DNA from: Caballeronia novacaledonica
Lineage (GTDB): Bacteria; Pseudomonadota; Gammaproteobacteria; Burkholderiales; Burkholderiaceae
Direction of reading: 5' to 3'
DNA: 64,000 bases
Assembly (NCBI RefSeq): GCF_900258035.1
Contig: NZ_OGTP01000009.1
Location: forward strand, 62,001-126,000
The notes beneath the pieces are model-generated. The model worked only from the letters and a program-made list of their open reading frames with translations, was not told where the DNA came from and did not search any database. Of this stretch, positions 8,641 to 18,229 are shown piece by piece (the stretch's first letter is position 1; the number at the start of each line of letters is the position of its first letter). The translations under genes were made by a program, and so were the position numbers.

Positions 8641-8760
8641 GAGTGCCTGAACGACCACTGATTCACGACGCTCGCGCCATGGCGTCAGGACTATCGCGAG
8701 CAAATCCCACACAGCGCACTGAATTACCTCTCGCCATCAGAGTTTGCGGCGAGACATCGG
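8641..8760 (+). mobile_element. IS3-family transposase (OrfB) C-terminal remnant
   Basis: Reading from GAG at 8641, the frame gives E-C-L-N-D-H, a TGA stop where these transposases have tryptophan, then F-T-T-L-A, a short deletion, W-R-Q-D-Y-R-E-Q-I-P-H-S-A-L-N-Y-L and S-P-S-E-F-A. This is the typical end of an IS3-family integrase-type transposase. It abuts the broken aroQ. I could not recognise the terminal inverted repeat or target duplication, so the right limit is that of the protein match only. The element is dead. Confidence 0.8.
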
Positions 8761-8929
8761 GCTACACCGGATGCTCCTGCGGCTAGTCGCAGGTCATTGC
8801 TTCGCTTAACTTTGGCGGATAACGACAGGCTCTTGGCGAATCCGCTAGCCGCCCGCGCTCGTATCAGCCGTATAACCGAAGATACGATCGGTGGAGCGAT
8901 TCGCCCATGTATCATCAAGGATCAATCTT

Positions 8930-9733
8930 ATGATGATAAGAACTTCTGACCGCTTCATCGTTCTGGGCCTTTGTGTAGTTGGCGTATCGATCATTGGCCT
9001 GTTCGCGTTGCTTCAACATCGTGAGCAGCGCGAGGACGTAGAAGCCTGGTCAACTCGTCAACAGACATCGGTGGTCACGGGCGCCATTCGTCCTGCGGCG
9101 CCGGCAGCGAACATCGAACCGGAGAGCGTCGGTTCGGGCCAACGGGAAGAGACTGGAGCGGGTGAGTCGAGCAGTGTTGGAATGAGTTCGCCCATCGTGG
9201 GACCAGACGCCGGCGATGAGCTGGACTTGAGTCCGCGCAAGGAGATACCGCCGACTTCGGCCGTCGAACAACGAGCGCCGCCATCAACTGCCCGTCGCGT
9301 AACAAAGCAGACGGCGCCTTTCGATCCTGCGATAAAGAAACAGTCCGGACGACATACCGAAAGCAAGTATTCGGCGCCGCAAAGCAGTGAGCACACGGCA
9401 AGCTCACTCGATCTTCCTATATCCTCCGGACCCGGTGACGCGGAGGGTGGTCAAGTGGGAAGCCAGAGCCAAAACTCAATCGATGCTTCGTCGCCGGCAA
9501 TAGAGAACTCCACGCCGTTGACATCGCAGGCCGAAGGGACGGCTCGGCCTGCGATCGAAAGCCAATCCGGTCCGGCCAACCCTCCGCCGATCACTTCGGC
9601 GCAACAGCCGCCAAAATCCAGGCATGACGTTCAAGAGGAACTTCGCAGGGCGCGGATGAACGGTTCCCTTCCTCGATTCGGTAACCCTGATCCTTATGGT
9701 CCCGGTGGATCGCCGAGCGCGGCTGACCGGTAA
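8930..9733 (+). CDS. Unrecognised membrane-anchored low-complexity protein
   Basis: From the ATG at 8930 (AAGG nine bases upstream) this is a 267-residue protein. Residues 10-28 form one hydrophobic helix after a short basic N terminus, so the rest probably faces the periplasm. The remaining 230 residues are rich in Ser, Pro, Gln, Glu and Ala, with no obvious domain and probable disorder. The C terminus has a small R-R-A-R-M-N-G segment and then P-D-P-Y-G-P-G-G-S-P. Base composition looks less GC-rich than the flanking genes, and the gene lies next to an IS remnant, which suggests acquisition. I do not recognise the family. Confidence 0.55.
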   Translation: MMIRTSDRFIVLGLCVVGVSIIGLFALLQHREQREDVEAWSTRQQTSVVTGAIRPAAPAANIEPESVGSGQREETGAGESSSVGMSSPIVGPDAGDELDLSPRKEIPPTSAVEQRAPPSTARRVTKQTAPFDPAIKKQSGRHTESKYSAPQSSEHTASSLDLPISSGPGDAEGGQVGSQSQNSIDASSPAIENSTPLTSQAEGTARPAIESQSGPANPPPITSAQQPPKSRHDVQEELRRARMNGSLPRFGNPDPYGPGGSPSAADR

Positions 9734-9984
9734 CTCACGCTTGCAACGGCCTACCGCTTGACGTGCATCGGGCGATCCACTTCCATTGAAGACATACAGC
9801 GTCATGTCGCTTTGTTCGACGAGCGCGTGTGGAGGCGCTGCCCAGTTCGAGGCGATAGAAAGGGAAGGGAAATGCGATGAGTGCTTCCACCTGATTTTCG
9901 TTGTCAACGTCAGCGCCGATGTCCGCACACTATGCTCCCAAACCGATCGACCGCCATCGCCATCGCTGGAAACCCAGCCAGTGG

Positions 9985-11484
9985 TTATCCCATCCGCAAC
10001 GCCGGTTTCGCCAGCTTTCCAGTCGGAGTGCGCGGCAACAGCTCGCGCGCGATGTATTCGCGAGGGATCTTGTACTTTGCCAATCTCGTCGAGAGGAAGG
10101 TGTTGATTGCGTCCGTGTCGATCGACGAGCCTTCCGCCGGCACGACAAACGCGACTACGGTTTCGCCCCACTCGGGATGCGGACGGCCGACCACCGCCAC
10201 GTCCCGTATCGCCGGATGCTCGATCAGCACGTCCTCGACTTCCTTCGAGTACACGTTCTCGCCGCCCGTCACGATCATGTCCTTGCAACGGTCCACGACG
10301 AAAAGGTAACCGTCGGCATCGACGCGAACGAGGTCGCCCGTGCGATACCAGCCGTCCGCAATGGCTTGCGCCGTCGCCTCGGGTGCGTCGAGATAGCCGA
10401 GCATCAGCGAGTCACATCTGAGCCAGATCTCGCCGACTTCGCCGCTGCGCGCTTCGAGCCCATCTTCACGGACAACTCTCATCTCGCTGCCCGGCGTGCA
10501 CACGCGTCCGATCGACCCGGCTTTCGCGATCTGCTCGCGCGGATACAGCACGGTGCCCGCCGGCCCGGTCTCGGTCATGCCGAACATCTGGTAGAAGCAC
10601 TCGCTGCGATAGGCCGCCATGAGACGCCGTGCCGTATCGGCGCCGATCGGTCCGCCGCCATAGATCCACGCGCGCATCGAACTGAGGTCGAAAGCGGCGA
10701 TATCGAGGTTCATCTGAAGCGGCAGCAAGTACGACACCGGCGCGCCGAAGTACAAGGTCGCGCGTTCGTCCTGCACCGCTTGCAGGAAGGCTTGCGGATG
10801 ATATTCGCGCAACAGGACGACAGTTCCGCCGACATGAAGCGTGCCCAGAAACCAGTTGTTGAGCGGCGAGGAATGCCACAGCGGCATGGCGATCAAGGTT
10901 CGCTCGTCGGGCTTCATGGAAGCACCCTTGACGGCTGTTTCGGCAGCATGACACGCGGTGCGATGACTATGCAGACAGCCCTTGGGCTTGCCGGTCGTCC
11001 CCGACGTGTAGAGCACTTCGGCGACCGAATCGTCGGCGGGCGGCGGTCCGTCGAAAGGCGCTTCACGTGCGATCAGCGTATCGAAGCACGGGTGCCCCGC
11101 GAGCTCGCTGTCCGTGCCGAACTTAGGCGTCCGGTACGCAAGACGCCCGACCACGGGCGCAAGCGCACCATCGAAAATCGCCATTTTGACGCTCGCGTGC
11201 GCGAGGACGTAGTCGATTTCCGGCGCCTGGAGCTTGTGGTTGACCGGCACGACGACCGCGCCCAGACGCCATGCGCCCAGCATCGCGATCACGAACCCCG
11301 GCGTGTTGAAGCACATCATCGCCACGCGATCGCCGGCGGCGATGCCATGTCTCGCGTAAAACGTGGCGGCGCGGCGCGCCAGATCGTCTGTCTGCGCATA
11401 GGTGTACGTGCGGCCCGCATGACGCAGGAAAGCCTTGTCCGGCTGCTGGCGAACGTGATGGTCGAAAAGCGAAATGATGTTCAT
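9985..11484 (-). CDS. Acyl-CoA ligase of the AMP-binding superfamily
   Basis: This 499-residue protein is a full-length ANL-superfamily adenylate-forming ligase. Visible motifs are the phosphate-binding Y-T-S-G-T-T-G-K-P-K-G (residues 159-169), M-F-G-M-T-E-T in the A5 region, Y-R-T-G-D-L and the C-terminal P-T-G-K-L with the catalytic lysine. Overall it resembles crotonobetaine/carnitine-type and medium-chain acyl-CoA ligases. It is the last gene of the minus-strand catabolic operon, 46 bases after the acyl-CoA dehydrogenase. It probably activates the carboxylic acid produced by the aldehyde dehydrogenase of the same operon. The acid substrate is not known. Confidence 0.88.
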   Translation of the reverse strand: MNIISLFDHHVRQQPDKAFLRHAGRTYTYAQTDDLARRAATFYARHGIAAGDRVAMMCFNTPGFVIAMLGAWRLGAVVVPVNHKLQAPEIDYVLAHASVKMAIFDGALAPVVGRLAYRTPKFGTDSELAGHPCFDTLIAREAPFDGPPPADDSVAEVLYTSGTTGKPKGCLHSHRTACHAAETAVKGASMKPDERTLIAMPLWHSSPLNNWFLGTLHVGGTVVLLREYHPQAFLQAVQDERATLYFGAPVSYLLPLQMNLDIAAFDLSSMRAWIYGGGPIGADTARRLMAAYRSECFYQMFGMTETGPAGTVLYPREQIAKAGSIGRVCTPGSEMRVVREDGLEARSGEVGEIWLRCDSLMLGYLDAPEATAQAIADGWYRTGDLVRVDADGYLFVVDRCKDMIVTGGENVYSKEVEDVLIEHPAIRDVAVVGRPHPEWGETVVAFVVPAEGSSIDTDAINTFLSTRLAKYKIPREYIARELLPRTPTGKLAKPALRMG

Positions 11485-11530
11485 GTTCCGGCGGGCGCGA
11501 CGCCCTGTGATGGGTTGAAGAAGGCTGACG

Positions 11531-13177
11531 TCAGCACGGCCATGCGCGTTCGATCATCGAAACACAGGGCGTGTCGCGCGGCAGCAGGCCGAAGGTGCGT
11601 CCCCATTCGGCGTCGAAACGGCTCGCGGCGAATGCGTCGCCTACGGCTTGCGGCGCACGCTCTCTCAAAAGCTGCGCCTGGATCAGCAGAACGAGCCGCT
11701 GCGCCACACGCCTCGCTCCGATTTCGAAAGCGTCGTCGTCGAGAGCGATGTCGCCGGTCAATGCGTCGATCCGGCGGCGCAGATCGGCGTCGCCTCCGCA
11801 CGAAGCCCGCAGGTCTTCGACGAGCGCCTCCATGGCATCGGGCTCGCGCCGGATCGCGCGCATCATGTCGAGCGCCATCACGTTGCCCGAGCCTTCCCAG
11901 ATCGAAATGACCGGCGTCTCTCGAAACAGCCGCCCGGTGGGGCTGTCGTCCATATAGCCGTTGCCGCCGATCACTTCCATCGCCTCGGCCGCATGTTCGA
12001 TCGCGCGCTTGGCGATCCAGTATTTCGCGGCAGGCGTGACGATGCGGCGGTACGCGCGATGCAGCGGATCGTCGCCTGCGCCGGCGAACGATTCGGCGAG
12101 CCGCATCATCAGATGCGTCGCGGCTTCGCTTTCGAGCGCGAGGTCGGCGAGCACGTTCTGCATCAGCGGTTGCTGCGCGAGCGGCCTGCCGAATGCGCTG
12201 CGTCCCCGCGCATGATGGATCGCCTGCACGAGCGCCTGGCGCATCATGCCCGCGCTGCCCATCACGCAGTTCAGGCGCGTATGCGTCGCCATTTCGATGA
12301 TCGTCGCCACGCCCCGGCGTTCTTCTCCCACCATGCGGCCCCAGGCGCCGAGGAACTCGACCTCGCTGCTCGCGTTCGAGCGGTTGCCCACCTTCTCCTT
12401 GAGGCGTTGAATATGAATCGCGTTCTTGCTGCCATCGGGCCGGTAGCGGGGCACGAAGAAGCACGAGAGGCCGCCGCCGGTGCGCGCGAGCACGAGGTGC
12501 GCATCGCACATCGGCGCCGAGAAGAACCACTTGTGACCGACGAGCGTATGTTCCCGGCCGTGTTCGCCGCCCGGAACCGGCGTCGCGACGGTCGTGTTCG
12601 CCCGCACGTCCGAGCCGCCCTGTTTCTCGGTCATTCCCATGCCGATCAGGATGGATGTCTTCTGCTCGATCGGCAGGTCGCGCCCGTCATAGGTCGTCGA
12701 GTAGAGCTTGTCCGCGAGCTGCGAGAAAAGCGCGGGTTCTTTCCTGAGCACGGGAATGCTCGCGAAGGTCATCGAGGAGGGGCACTGCGAGCCGGCCTCG
12801 ATCTGGCCGTGCATCGAGAAGCCCGCGGCGTACGCGGCCCACGCGCCGGGCCGCGCATCCGAGAATGGCTGCGAGACGAGGTTCTGCTCGCGCAGCATCC
12901 GCATCATCGTGTGCCACGCCGGATGGAACTCGACGCGGTCGATCCGCTCGCCCTGCCGGTCGAAGGTCTGCAACTCCGGCTTGCAGCGATTGGCGAGCTC
13001 GGCCGCGTGCATCGTCGAGGCCATGCCGAGCAGCCGGCCGTATCGGCTCAACTCCGCCTCATGCGCCGCGCCGCCCGCGTGCCGCACGGCATCCTGCAGC
13101 GCGATGTCGCTGGCATAGAGGTTGTAGTCGCGCACCTCCTGCACGACATTGGTTACGTCGTGTGTCTTCCATTGCAT
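11531..13177 (-). CDS. AidB-like acyl-CoA dehydrogenase
   Basis: This 548-residue flavoprotein resembles the AidB/long-form acyl-CoA dehydrogenase subgroup. It carries G-M-G-M-T-E-K-Q-G-G-S-D-V, the substrate/FAD-contact segment of that group, and R-L-N-C-V-M-G-S-A-G-M-M-R in the C-terminal helical domain. The start at 13177 follows GGAG at eight bases; the open frame further upstream lies inside the porin gene on another register. Its neighbours (acyl-CoA ligase downstream, aldehyde dehydrogenase upstream) suggest it oxidises the acyl-CoA to an enoyl-CoA. AidB proper acts in alkylation response, but that role is less likely in this operon. Confidence 0.87.
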   Translation of the reverse strand: MQWKTHDVTNVVQEVRDYNLYASDIALQDAVRHAGGAAHEAELSRYGRLLGMASTMHAAELANRCKPELQTFDRQGERIDRVEFHPAWHTMMRMLREQNLVSQPFSDARPGAWAAYAAGFSMHGQIEAGSQCPSSMTFASIPVLRKEPALFSQLADKLYSTTYDGRDLPIEQKTSILIGMGMTEKQGGSDVRANTTVATPVPGGEHGREHTLVGHKWFFSAPMCDAHLVLARTGGGLSCFFVPRYRPDGSKNAIHIQRLKEKVGNRSNASSEVEFLGAWGRMVGEERRGVATIIEMATHTRLNCVMGSAGMMRQALVQAIHHARGRSAFGRPLAQQPLMQNVLADLALESEAATHLMMRLAESFAGAGDDPLHRAYRRIVTPAAKYWIAKRAIEHAAEAMEVIGGNGYMDDSPTGRLFRETPVISIWEGSGNVMALDMMRAIRREPDAMEALVEDLRASCGGDADLRRRIDALTGDIALDDDAFEIGARRVAQRLVLLIQAQLLRERAPQAVGDAFAASRFDAEWGRTFGLLPRDTPCVSMIERAWPC

Positions 13178-13230
13178 GTCGATCACTCCATTGCCCGTAC
13201 GAACCGGCGTGCACGCGCCGGTTCGTACGA

Positions 13231-14373
13231 TCAGAACATGTGGCGCAAGCCCACCATCATCCCGAGCTGAGTCGAGCCGGCCGCCGCGCTCAGGCCGCAG
13301 AAACCCTGCAATTGCGCGCCGATCAGTCCGCCGCGATACAGCGAGTAATCGCCTTCGACATAGACGTCGGTTTGCTTCGAGAGGGCGTAGTCCGCGATGA
13401 CCTGGAACTGCGTGGCGTTGCCGTCGCCGCTTTGCGTCTTGCCGTCCTGCAGCGTGCGCCAGACGTTCGCCGACACATGCGTGGCGCCGCCGACGACTTG
13501 CGAGATGCCGCCGAAGAACATCTCGCGTGAAGAGAAGGTGTTGAACTTGAGCGCCGTGAGCTGCGCGACGGTGAACGGGCCGTTCGGGAAGTTGCCGACG
13601 AAGCCGCTGTCCTCGCGGTTCTGCGACCAGCCGAAGTTCACGGTCGTTCCGCCGAACGTGTAGGCGGCGCCGGCCGTCCATGCCTTGAAGTGCGCCGAGG
13701 TGTTGACCGCGTCGCGCGAATCGAGATAGGCCGCGGCGAGACGCAGCGGTCCTTGCGGCACATACGCGAGCGACGCGCCGATCTGGCTGCCCGCGCCGAA
13801 CGCACCGGCCTGGCCGCCGAACGCGTAGGAAAGCTCCAGCGTCAGGTCATGCCAGCTCGCGGCATATTTCGCCATGTTGCTCGTCCATACGCCCTGGGCC
13901 ATGTTCACTTCCGGGCGGAATTCATAGACCGTCGGGAGCCAGCCGGCGCTCACGTAGGTGCGCAGGACGGCGTCCGAGAGCGGATTCGGCTGACGGCCGA
14001 GCGTGAGCCGTCCGAATGTCGGCGACTGCAGCCCGACGAAAGCCGTATTGAAGAACGGATAGGCCGGATCCGTCACGCCGCTGTTCGGAAAGAAGCGGTC
14101 TTCGACTTGAAAGACCGCCTTGTTGCCGCCGCCCAGATCTTCGACGCCGCGCAGTCCCCAGATGCTTTCGCTCACGCCGCCGTTGGCGAGCTGGAGCTTG
14201 TCGTCGCCGGCCGTGTTCGCGTGCGTGGTGTAGCGAATGGCCGTATCGACGATGCCATACAGCGTCACCGACGACTGCGCATGTGCCATCGCGCCGTATG
14301 CGCCGATCGCCAGTGCGCACGCCGCGCGTACCGTTGCGGCGCGCCCGCTCCCCGTTGTCTTGCTTCGTTGCAT
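13231..14373 (-). CDS. Gram-negative trimeric porin (OmpC/Burkholderia family)
   Basis: This 380-residue protein has a signal peptide ending A-M-A-H-A-Q, then S-S-V-T-L-Y-G-I-V-D, the hallmark start of mature Burkholderia porins. Alternating beta-strand sequence follows, and it ends in phenylalanine (L-R-H-M-F), as outer-membrane barrels do. The F-G-R-L-T-L-G-R-Q motif is also typical. It should form a general diffusion pore in the outer membrane. Placed between the MFS gene and the acyl-CoA dehydrogenase, it is probably the dedicated outer-membrane route for the operon's substrate. Confidence 0.92.
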   Translation of the reverse strand: MQRSKTTGSGRAATVRAACALAIGAYGAMAHAQSSVTLYGIVDTAIRYTTHANTAGDDKLQLANGGVSESIWGLRGVEDLGGGNKAVFQVEDRFFPNSGVTDPAYPFFNTAFVGLQSPTFGRLTLGRQPNPLSDAVLRTYVSAGWLPTVYEFRPEVNMAQGVWTSNMAKYAASWHDLTLELSYAFGGQAGAFGAGSQIGASLAYVPQGPLRLAAAYLDSRDAVNTSAHFKAWTAGAAYTFGGTTVNFGWSQNREDSGFVGNFPNGPFTVAQLTALKFNTFSSREMFFGGISQVVGGATHVSANVWRTLQDGKTQSGDGNATQFQVIADYALSKQTDVYVEGDYSLYRGGLIGAQLQGFCGLSAAAGSTQLGMMVGLRHMF

Positions 14374-14454
14374 CGAATCATCCCCGTCGTTGTTGTCGAA
14401 CTGTCGGCTGAGGCCGTCTTTGAAATGTCTTTGCGATGCGCCGGGCGCGTCGCG

Positions 14455-15741
14455 TCACGCGGCGAACTGGCGCGCGAGACGTTCGCGCGAGCGCTCCGGA
14501 TTGAGCACCAGGAAACCGGCCACCGCGAGCACCACGAGCAGCGCGCCCGTGAGCAGCAGCGCCTGCTCGAAGCCGATGGAGACGTTGTCGTGCGCCGCGC
14601 GGATCAGCCAGCCGACCACCGGCGGAGCGACGATACCGGCGATCCACGCGACCGAGTACTCGATCGCGAGCGCCGCGCCGCGCTGCGCGGGCGGAGTGAT
14701 CTGGGCGACCATCGCCGGCCCGAGCGAATAGATGATCGGCGTGGTGGAAATCGCGAGCGCGATCAGCACGACCTTCGCGATGGGGCCGAGATCGAAGGCC
14801 GCCGTCGCGACGAGCAGCGCGCCGCCGACCGCGAGGCAGCCGCAGACGAACGCACCGCGCGCGACGCGTGACGGCACGCCGCGCTTCATCAAGCGTTGCG
14901 ACCATGCGGACAGAACGAGACTCACCGGTGCGCTCGCGAGCAGCACGGCGGCGAACGCCTGCCCTGCGACGCGCGGAGCGAAGCCAAGCCCCTGATTCAG
15001 ATACGCGGGCAGCCACGTGAGCACGAGCGCGAGCGTCAGGAAGGCGGCGAAATGCAGCGCGATGATGCATGCCACGGTGCGATCGGTCAGCAGCGCCCGA
15101 TAGGCGATGCGCTCGGTCGCGGCGGGCGCGGTCGTTCCGGCCGTCGGGCGAGCCGCTTGCGCGTCGAGCGGACCTTCCTTGCCGAAGGCGAGCCACAGCA
15201 CCGCCCACGCGAGGCCGAGCACGGACAGCACGACGAAGTTCGTGCGCCAGCCCCAAACCGAATCGATCCACGGCACCGCGATGCCCGCCACGACCATGCC
15301 GAACACGCCGCCTTGCTGAAACACCGAGACGGGCAGATTGCGCCGCTCGTCCGGAAACCACTTGTAGCAGGCGTGAATCGCGATCGGCTGGGCCGGGCCT
15401 TCACCCGCGCCGAGCAGAACGCGGCACGCGATCAGCATGACGAGCGACGAGCTCCAGGCGATCGGCAGTTGCACCAGCGCCCATATCACGGCCATCGCTA
15501 GGAGCAGCCAGCGCGTGGGCCAGCGGTTCGAGAGGAAGCCGCCGGCCACGCCCGTCAGCGCGAAGAGAAAAAAGAAACTGCCGGCGAGCAGGCCATACTG
15601 CGCCGGCGAAAGGCCGAGTTCCTTCATGAGCGGCGTCGCGACCAGACCGAGCACGACCTTGTCGATGAAGTTGATCGCGATGAGCAGGAACAACATGCCG
15701 GTCATGAACCAGGCGCGCGCCGGACGATAGTTGGGTTGCAT
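14455..15741 (-). CDS. MFS transporter (ACS-like, organic anion uptake)
   Basis: From the ATG at 15741 this is a 428-residue transporter with twelve predicted membrane helices. The N-terminal F-I-D-K-V-V-L-G, the G-G-F-L-S-N-R-W-P-T-R-W loop 2-3 motif and R-V-L-L-G-A-G-E-G-P-A-Q-P resemble the anion:cation symporter branch of the MFS (hexuronate, phthalate and similar acids). It lies between the aldehyde dehydrogenase and porin genes with short gaps. It probably imports the substrate of the catabolic operon, which suggests an anionic compound. Confidence 0.88.
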   Translation of the reverse strand: MQPNYRPARAWFMTGMLFLLIAINFIDKVVLGLVATPLMKELGLSPAQYGLLAGSFFFLFALTGVAGGFLSNRWPTRWLLLAMAVIWALVQLPIAWSSSLVMLIACRVLLGAGEGPAQPIAIHACYKWFPDERRNLPVSVFQQGGVFGMVVAGIAVPWIDSVWGWRTNFVVLSVLGLAWAVLWLAFGKEGPLDAQAARPTAGTTAPAATERIAYRALLTDRTVACIIALHFAAFLTLALVLTWLPAYLNQGLGFAPRVAGQAFAAVLLASAPVSLVLSAWSQRLMKRGVPSRVARGAFVCGCLAVGGALLVATAAFDLGPIAKVVLIALAISTTPIIYSLGPAMVAQITPPAQRGAALAIEYSVAWIAGIVAPPVVGWLIRAAHDNVSIGFEQALLLTGALLVVLAVAGFLVLNPERSRERLARQFAA

Positions 15742-15802
15742 GCGTGAGATCCCCGAGATGAAGTGCGACGGTGTCGCGCAGGTTGGCCGCTTCGGCGCGT
15801 AC

Positions 15803-17236
15803 TTAGGAACGCCGGCCGAAGTACCAGCGCAACACGGCGCGTTGAACCGTGCGGCCATACGGCGGATGAAACAGCTCGATCGGGAACCAGCGATGCTCCG
15901 CCAGCACGGCCTTCGCATGCGAGAGTTCGCGAAACCCCTCTTCGCCGTGATAGTTGCCCATGCCCGACGCACCGATGCCGCCGAATGGCAGCGCGTGGTT
16001 CATCGCGTGCCAGCCCCAGTCGTTGAACGTGATGCCGCCCGAGTGCGTCTCGCGCAGAACGCGTGTGCGCTCGCCGCTGTCTGTGCCGAACCAGTACAGC
16101 GCGAGCGGCCGGTCGCCGTCGCGCACATGGGCCAGCGCGGCTTCGAAGGTGTCGTACTCGATAACCGGCAGGAGCGGCCCGAAAATCTCTTCACGCGCAA
16201 TGCGCATCTGGGGCCGAACGCCGGTGATGATGTGCAGCGGCATCTGGCGCCCCTTCATGCCCTGTGCGTCGCATACGGTCACCGTCGCGCCGAGTGCGCG
16301 CGCATCGTCGATGAGATCGAGCATGCGGCGCCGGGCGCGTGCGTTGATCATCGATGTCTGGCTCGCGTCGTCGCCGATGAAGCGGGCATAGGCGCGCGCC
16401 GCGGCCGCAGTGAACGCTTCGACGTGCTCGCGGGGCACGAGTGCATAGTCCGGCGCGACGCAGATTTGCCCGGCGTTGACGGTCTTGCCATGCACGATCC
16501 GCTGCGCAGCCCGCTCGATATTCGCCGAGCGCGAAACGAGCGCAGGCGATTTCCCGCCCAATTCGAGCGTGACGGGCGTGAGATTGTGCGCGGCGGCCCG
16601 CATCACTTCGCGGCCGACCGCGGGCGAGCCGGTGAACACGAGATGATCGAAGGGCAGGGCGCAGAAGCGTTTCGCACACTCTGCGTCGCCTTCGACGACG
16701 GCCGCTTCATCTTCGCCCAATGCGTCGGCGAGCAGGTTGCGCAGCGCGCGCGACGACTCGGGCGCAAATTCGGATGTCTTGATCAGGCAGCGATTGCCTG
16801 CGGCCAGCGCCGTCGCGAGCGGCCCCAGCGCGAGATAGAACGGAAAGTTCCACGGCACCACGATGCCGACCACACCCTTCGGCTGATATTGGACCGTGGC
16901 GCGGTTCGTGCGGAACAGCAGCTCCGGCGCACGGCGCGACGGCCGCATCCAGCGTCGCAGATGACGCAGCAAATGATCGATGTGCAGCAGCGAAGGCAGC
17001 ATGTCGATCAGCATTGTCTCGTCGGCGGCGCGCACGCCGAAGTCCGCTTCGGCAGCCGCCGTGCATTGATGCGCATGACGGCGCAACGCGTCACGCAGAC
17101 TCTGCAGTGCGCGTCGCCTTGCGTCGTAGGCGGGATAGGGCGCCGCGGCGAACGCTGCGCGCATCGCGGCGAAGCGTGCGCCGAGTGCGTCGGTCGCGGC
17201 GGGTGTGTCCCGCCGGTCGTGTTCCATCAGCATCAT
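15803..17236 (-). CDS. NAD(P)+-dependent aldehyde dehydrogenase (coniferyl-aldehyde type)
   Basis: This 477-residue protein has the aldehyde dehydrogenase signature residues: the oxyanion asparagine in V-P-W-N-F (N130), the general base in L-E-L-G-G-K-S (E225) and the nucleophile in N-A-G-Q-I-C-V (C259). The T-S-E-F-A-P-E segment and the hydrophobic C terminus match the coniferyl-aldehyde/fatty-aldehyde subgroup. The ATG at 17236 follows a GGGGGA sequence; a TTG at 17275 overlapping the upstream stop is the other candidate. Directly downstream of the dioxygenase, it should oxidise the aldehyde released by that enzyme. Confidence 0.9.
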   Translation of the reverse strand: MMLMEHDRRDTPAATDALGARFAAMRAAFAAAPYPAYDARRRALQSLRDALRRHAHQCTAAAEADFGVRAADETMLIDMLPSLLHIDHLLRHLRRWMRPSRRAPELLFRTNRATVQYQPKGVVGIVVPWNFPFYLALGPLATALAAGNRCLIKTSEFAPESSRALRNLLADALGEDEAAVVEGDAECAKRFCALPFDHLVFTGSPAVGREVMRAAAHNLTPVTLELGGKSPALVSRSANIERAAQRIVHGKTVNAGQICVAPDYALVPREHVEAFTAAAARAYARFIGDDASQTSMINARARRRMLDLIDDARALGATVTVCDAQGMKGRQMPLHIITGVRPQMRIAREEIFGPLLPVIEYDTFEAALAHVRDGDRPLALYWFGTDSGERTRVLRETHSGGITFNDWGWHAMNHALPFGGIGASGMGNYHGEEGFRELSHAKAVLAEHRWFPIELFHPPYGRTVQRAVLRWYFGRRS

Positions 17237-17271
17237 GAGATTCGTCCCCCAGGCTTTCGAAGCGACGGCGT

Positions 17272-18171
17272 TCAAACCGGAACATCGCCGATGACCGTCG
17301 CGCGCAGCATCCGCCGGCGCGCCGGGAAGTAGTCCTGAATGGCGTAATGCTGGGTCGAGCGGTTATCCCAGAACGCGATGGTGTTGGGCCGCCACTTCAG
17401 GCGCACCTGATACTCGGGCACGGCCGCCTGGCGATAGAGGTATTGCAGCAGGTCCATCTCGGCCAGCCGGAAATCGATGCCGAAGCGCACATCGTTCTTC
17501 TCAATGTAGTTCAGCAGATGCGTCGTGAATGCTTCGTTCACGTAGAGCACGCGTTCGCCCGTTTCCGGATGCGTGCGCACGACCGGATGCACGGCGGGCG
17601 GAAAGGCGGCGCGGCGTGCGGCGCGCTCGTCCGTGCTCATGCGTGTGCCGAAGGCCGGCAGCAGATCGTGAACGGCAAGAAGGCCGTCGAGCGCATCGCG
17701 CGTCGATTCGGGGAGCCGCGCGTAGGCCTCGGCCATGTTGACCCAGATGGTATCGCCGCCTACCGACGGACATTCGAGGCAACGCAGCATGGAGCCCATC
17801 GAGGGCCGTTCGCGCCAGCTCACATCCGAGTGATAGATGTTCTCGCGGCCCGGAATCTTGCTGTCGCCGCCGAGCATCACGAGTTCCGGATGATCGGGGT
17901 GATGCGGAAACACCGGATGCACTTCGAGTTCGCCGAATCGTCTCGCGAGCGCCACTTGTTGTGCCGCGCTGATGTCCTGATCGCGGAACACGAGCAGCTT
18001 GTGCTTGACGAGCGCGGCGCGCAGGGCGGTGTATTGGTCGTCGTCCAGCGGCGAAGTGAGATCGATGTTGCCGATCTCCGCGCCGATCGTCGGCGCGAGC
18101 GGCTCGACGCTGAACGAGCTTTTGAGCGCGCCCGGGCGCACGATCGACGGACTATGAGCGGTGCTTTCCAT
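17272..18171 (-). CDS. TauD/TfdA-family Fe(II)/2-oxoglutarate dioxygenase
   Basis: This 299-residue protein contains the full facial triad: H114-x-D116 in Y-H-S-D-V-S-W, distal H275 in S-T-Q-H-Y-A, and an arginine near 287 for 2-oxoglutarate. The start at 18171 has a strong GGAGGA ribosome site. Family members hydroxylate a carbon next to sulfonate, sulfate ester or ether oxygen, so that the product collapses to an aldehyde. As the first gene of an operon with an aldehyde dehydrogenase, CoA ligase and acyl-CoA dehydrogenase, an alkyl-sulfatase (AtsK-like) or ether-cleaving activity fits better than taurine use. The substrate is inferred only. Confidence 0.88.
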   Translation of the reverse strand: MESTAHSPSIVRPGALKSSFSVEPLAPTIGAEIGNIDLTSPLDDDQYTALRAALVKHKLLVFRDQDISAAQQVALARRFGELEVHPVFPHHPDHPELVMLGGDSKIPGRENIYHSDVSWRERPSMGSMLRCLECPSVGGDTIWVNMAEAYARLPESTRDALDGLLAVHDLLPAFGTRMSTDERAARRAAFPPAVHPVVRTHPETGERVLYVNEAFTTHLLNYIEKNDVRFGIDFRLAEMDLLQYLYRQAAVPEYQVRLKWRPNTIAFWDNRSTQHYAIQDYFPARRRMLRATVIGDVPV

Positions 18172-18229
18172 GACTTCCTCCACGGAATCAAGATTCGAGG
18201 TCAAAAAGATACCGACGGGTACTATTTAG

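Noticed and set aside
9901..13270. Two long plus-strand frames (669 and 540 codons)
   Set aside because: They run antisense to the acyl-CoA ligase and acyl-CoA dehydrogenase, which have complete motifs on the minus strand.
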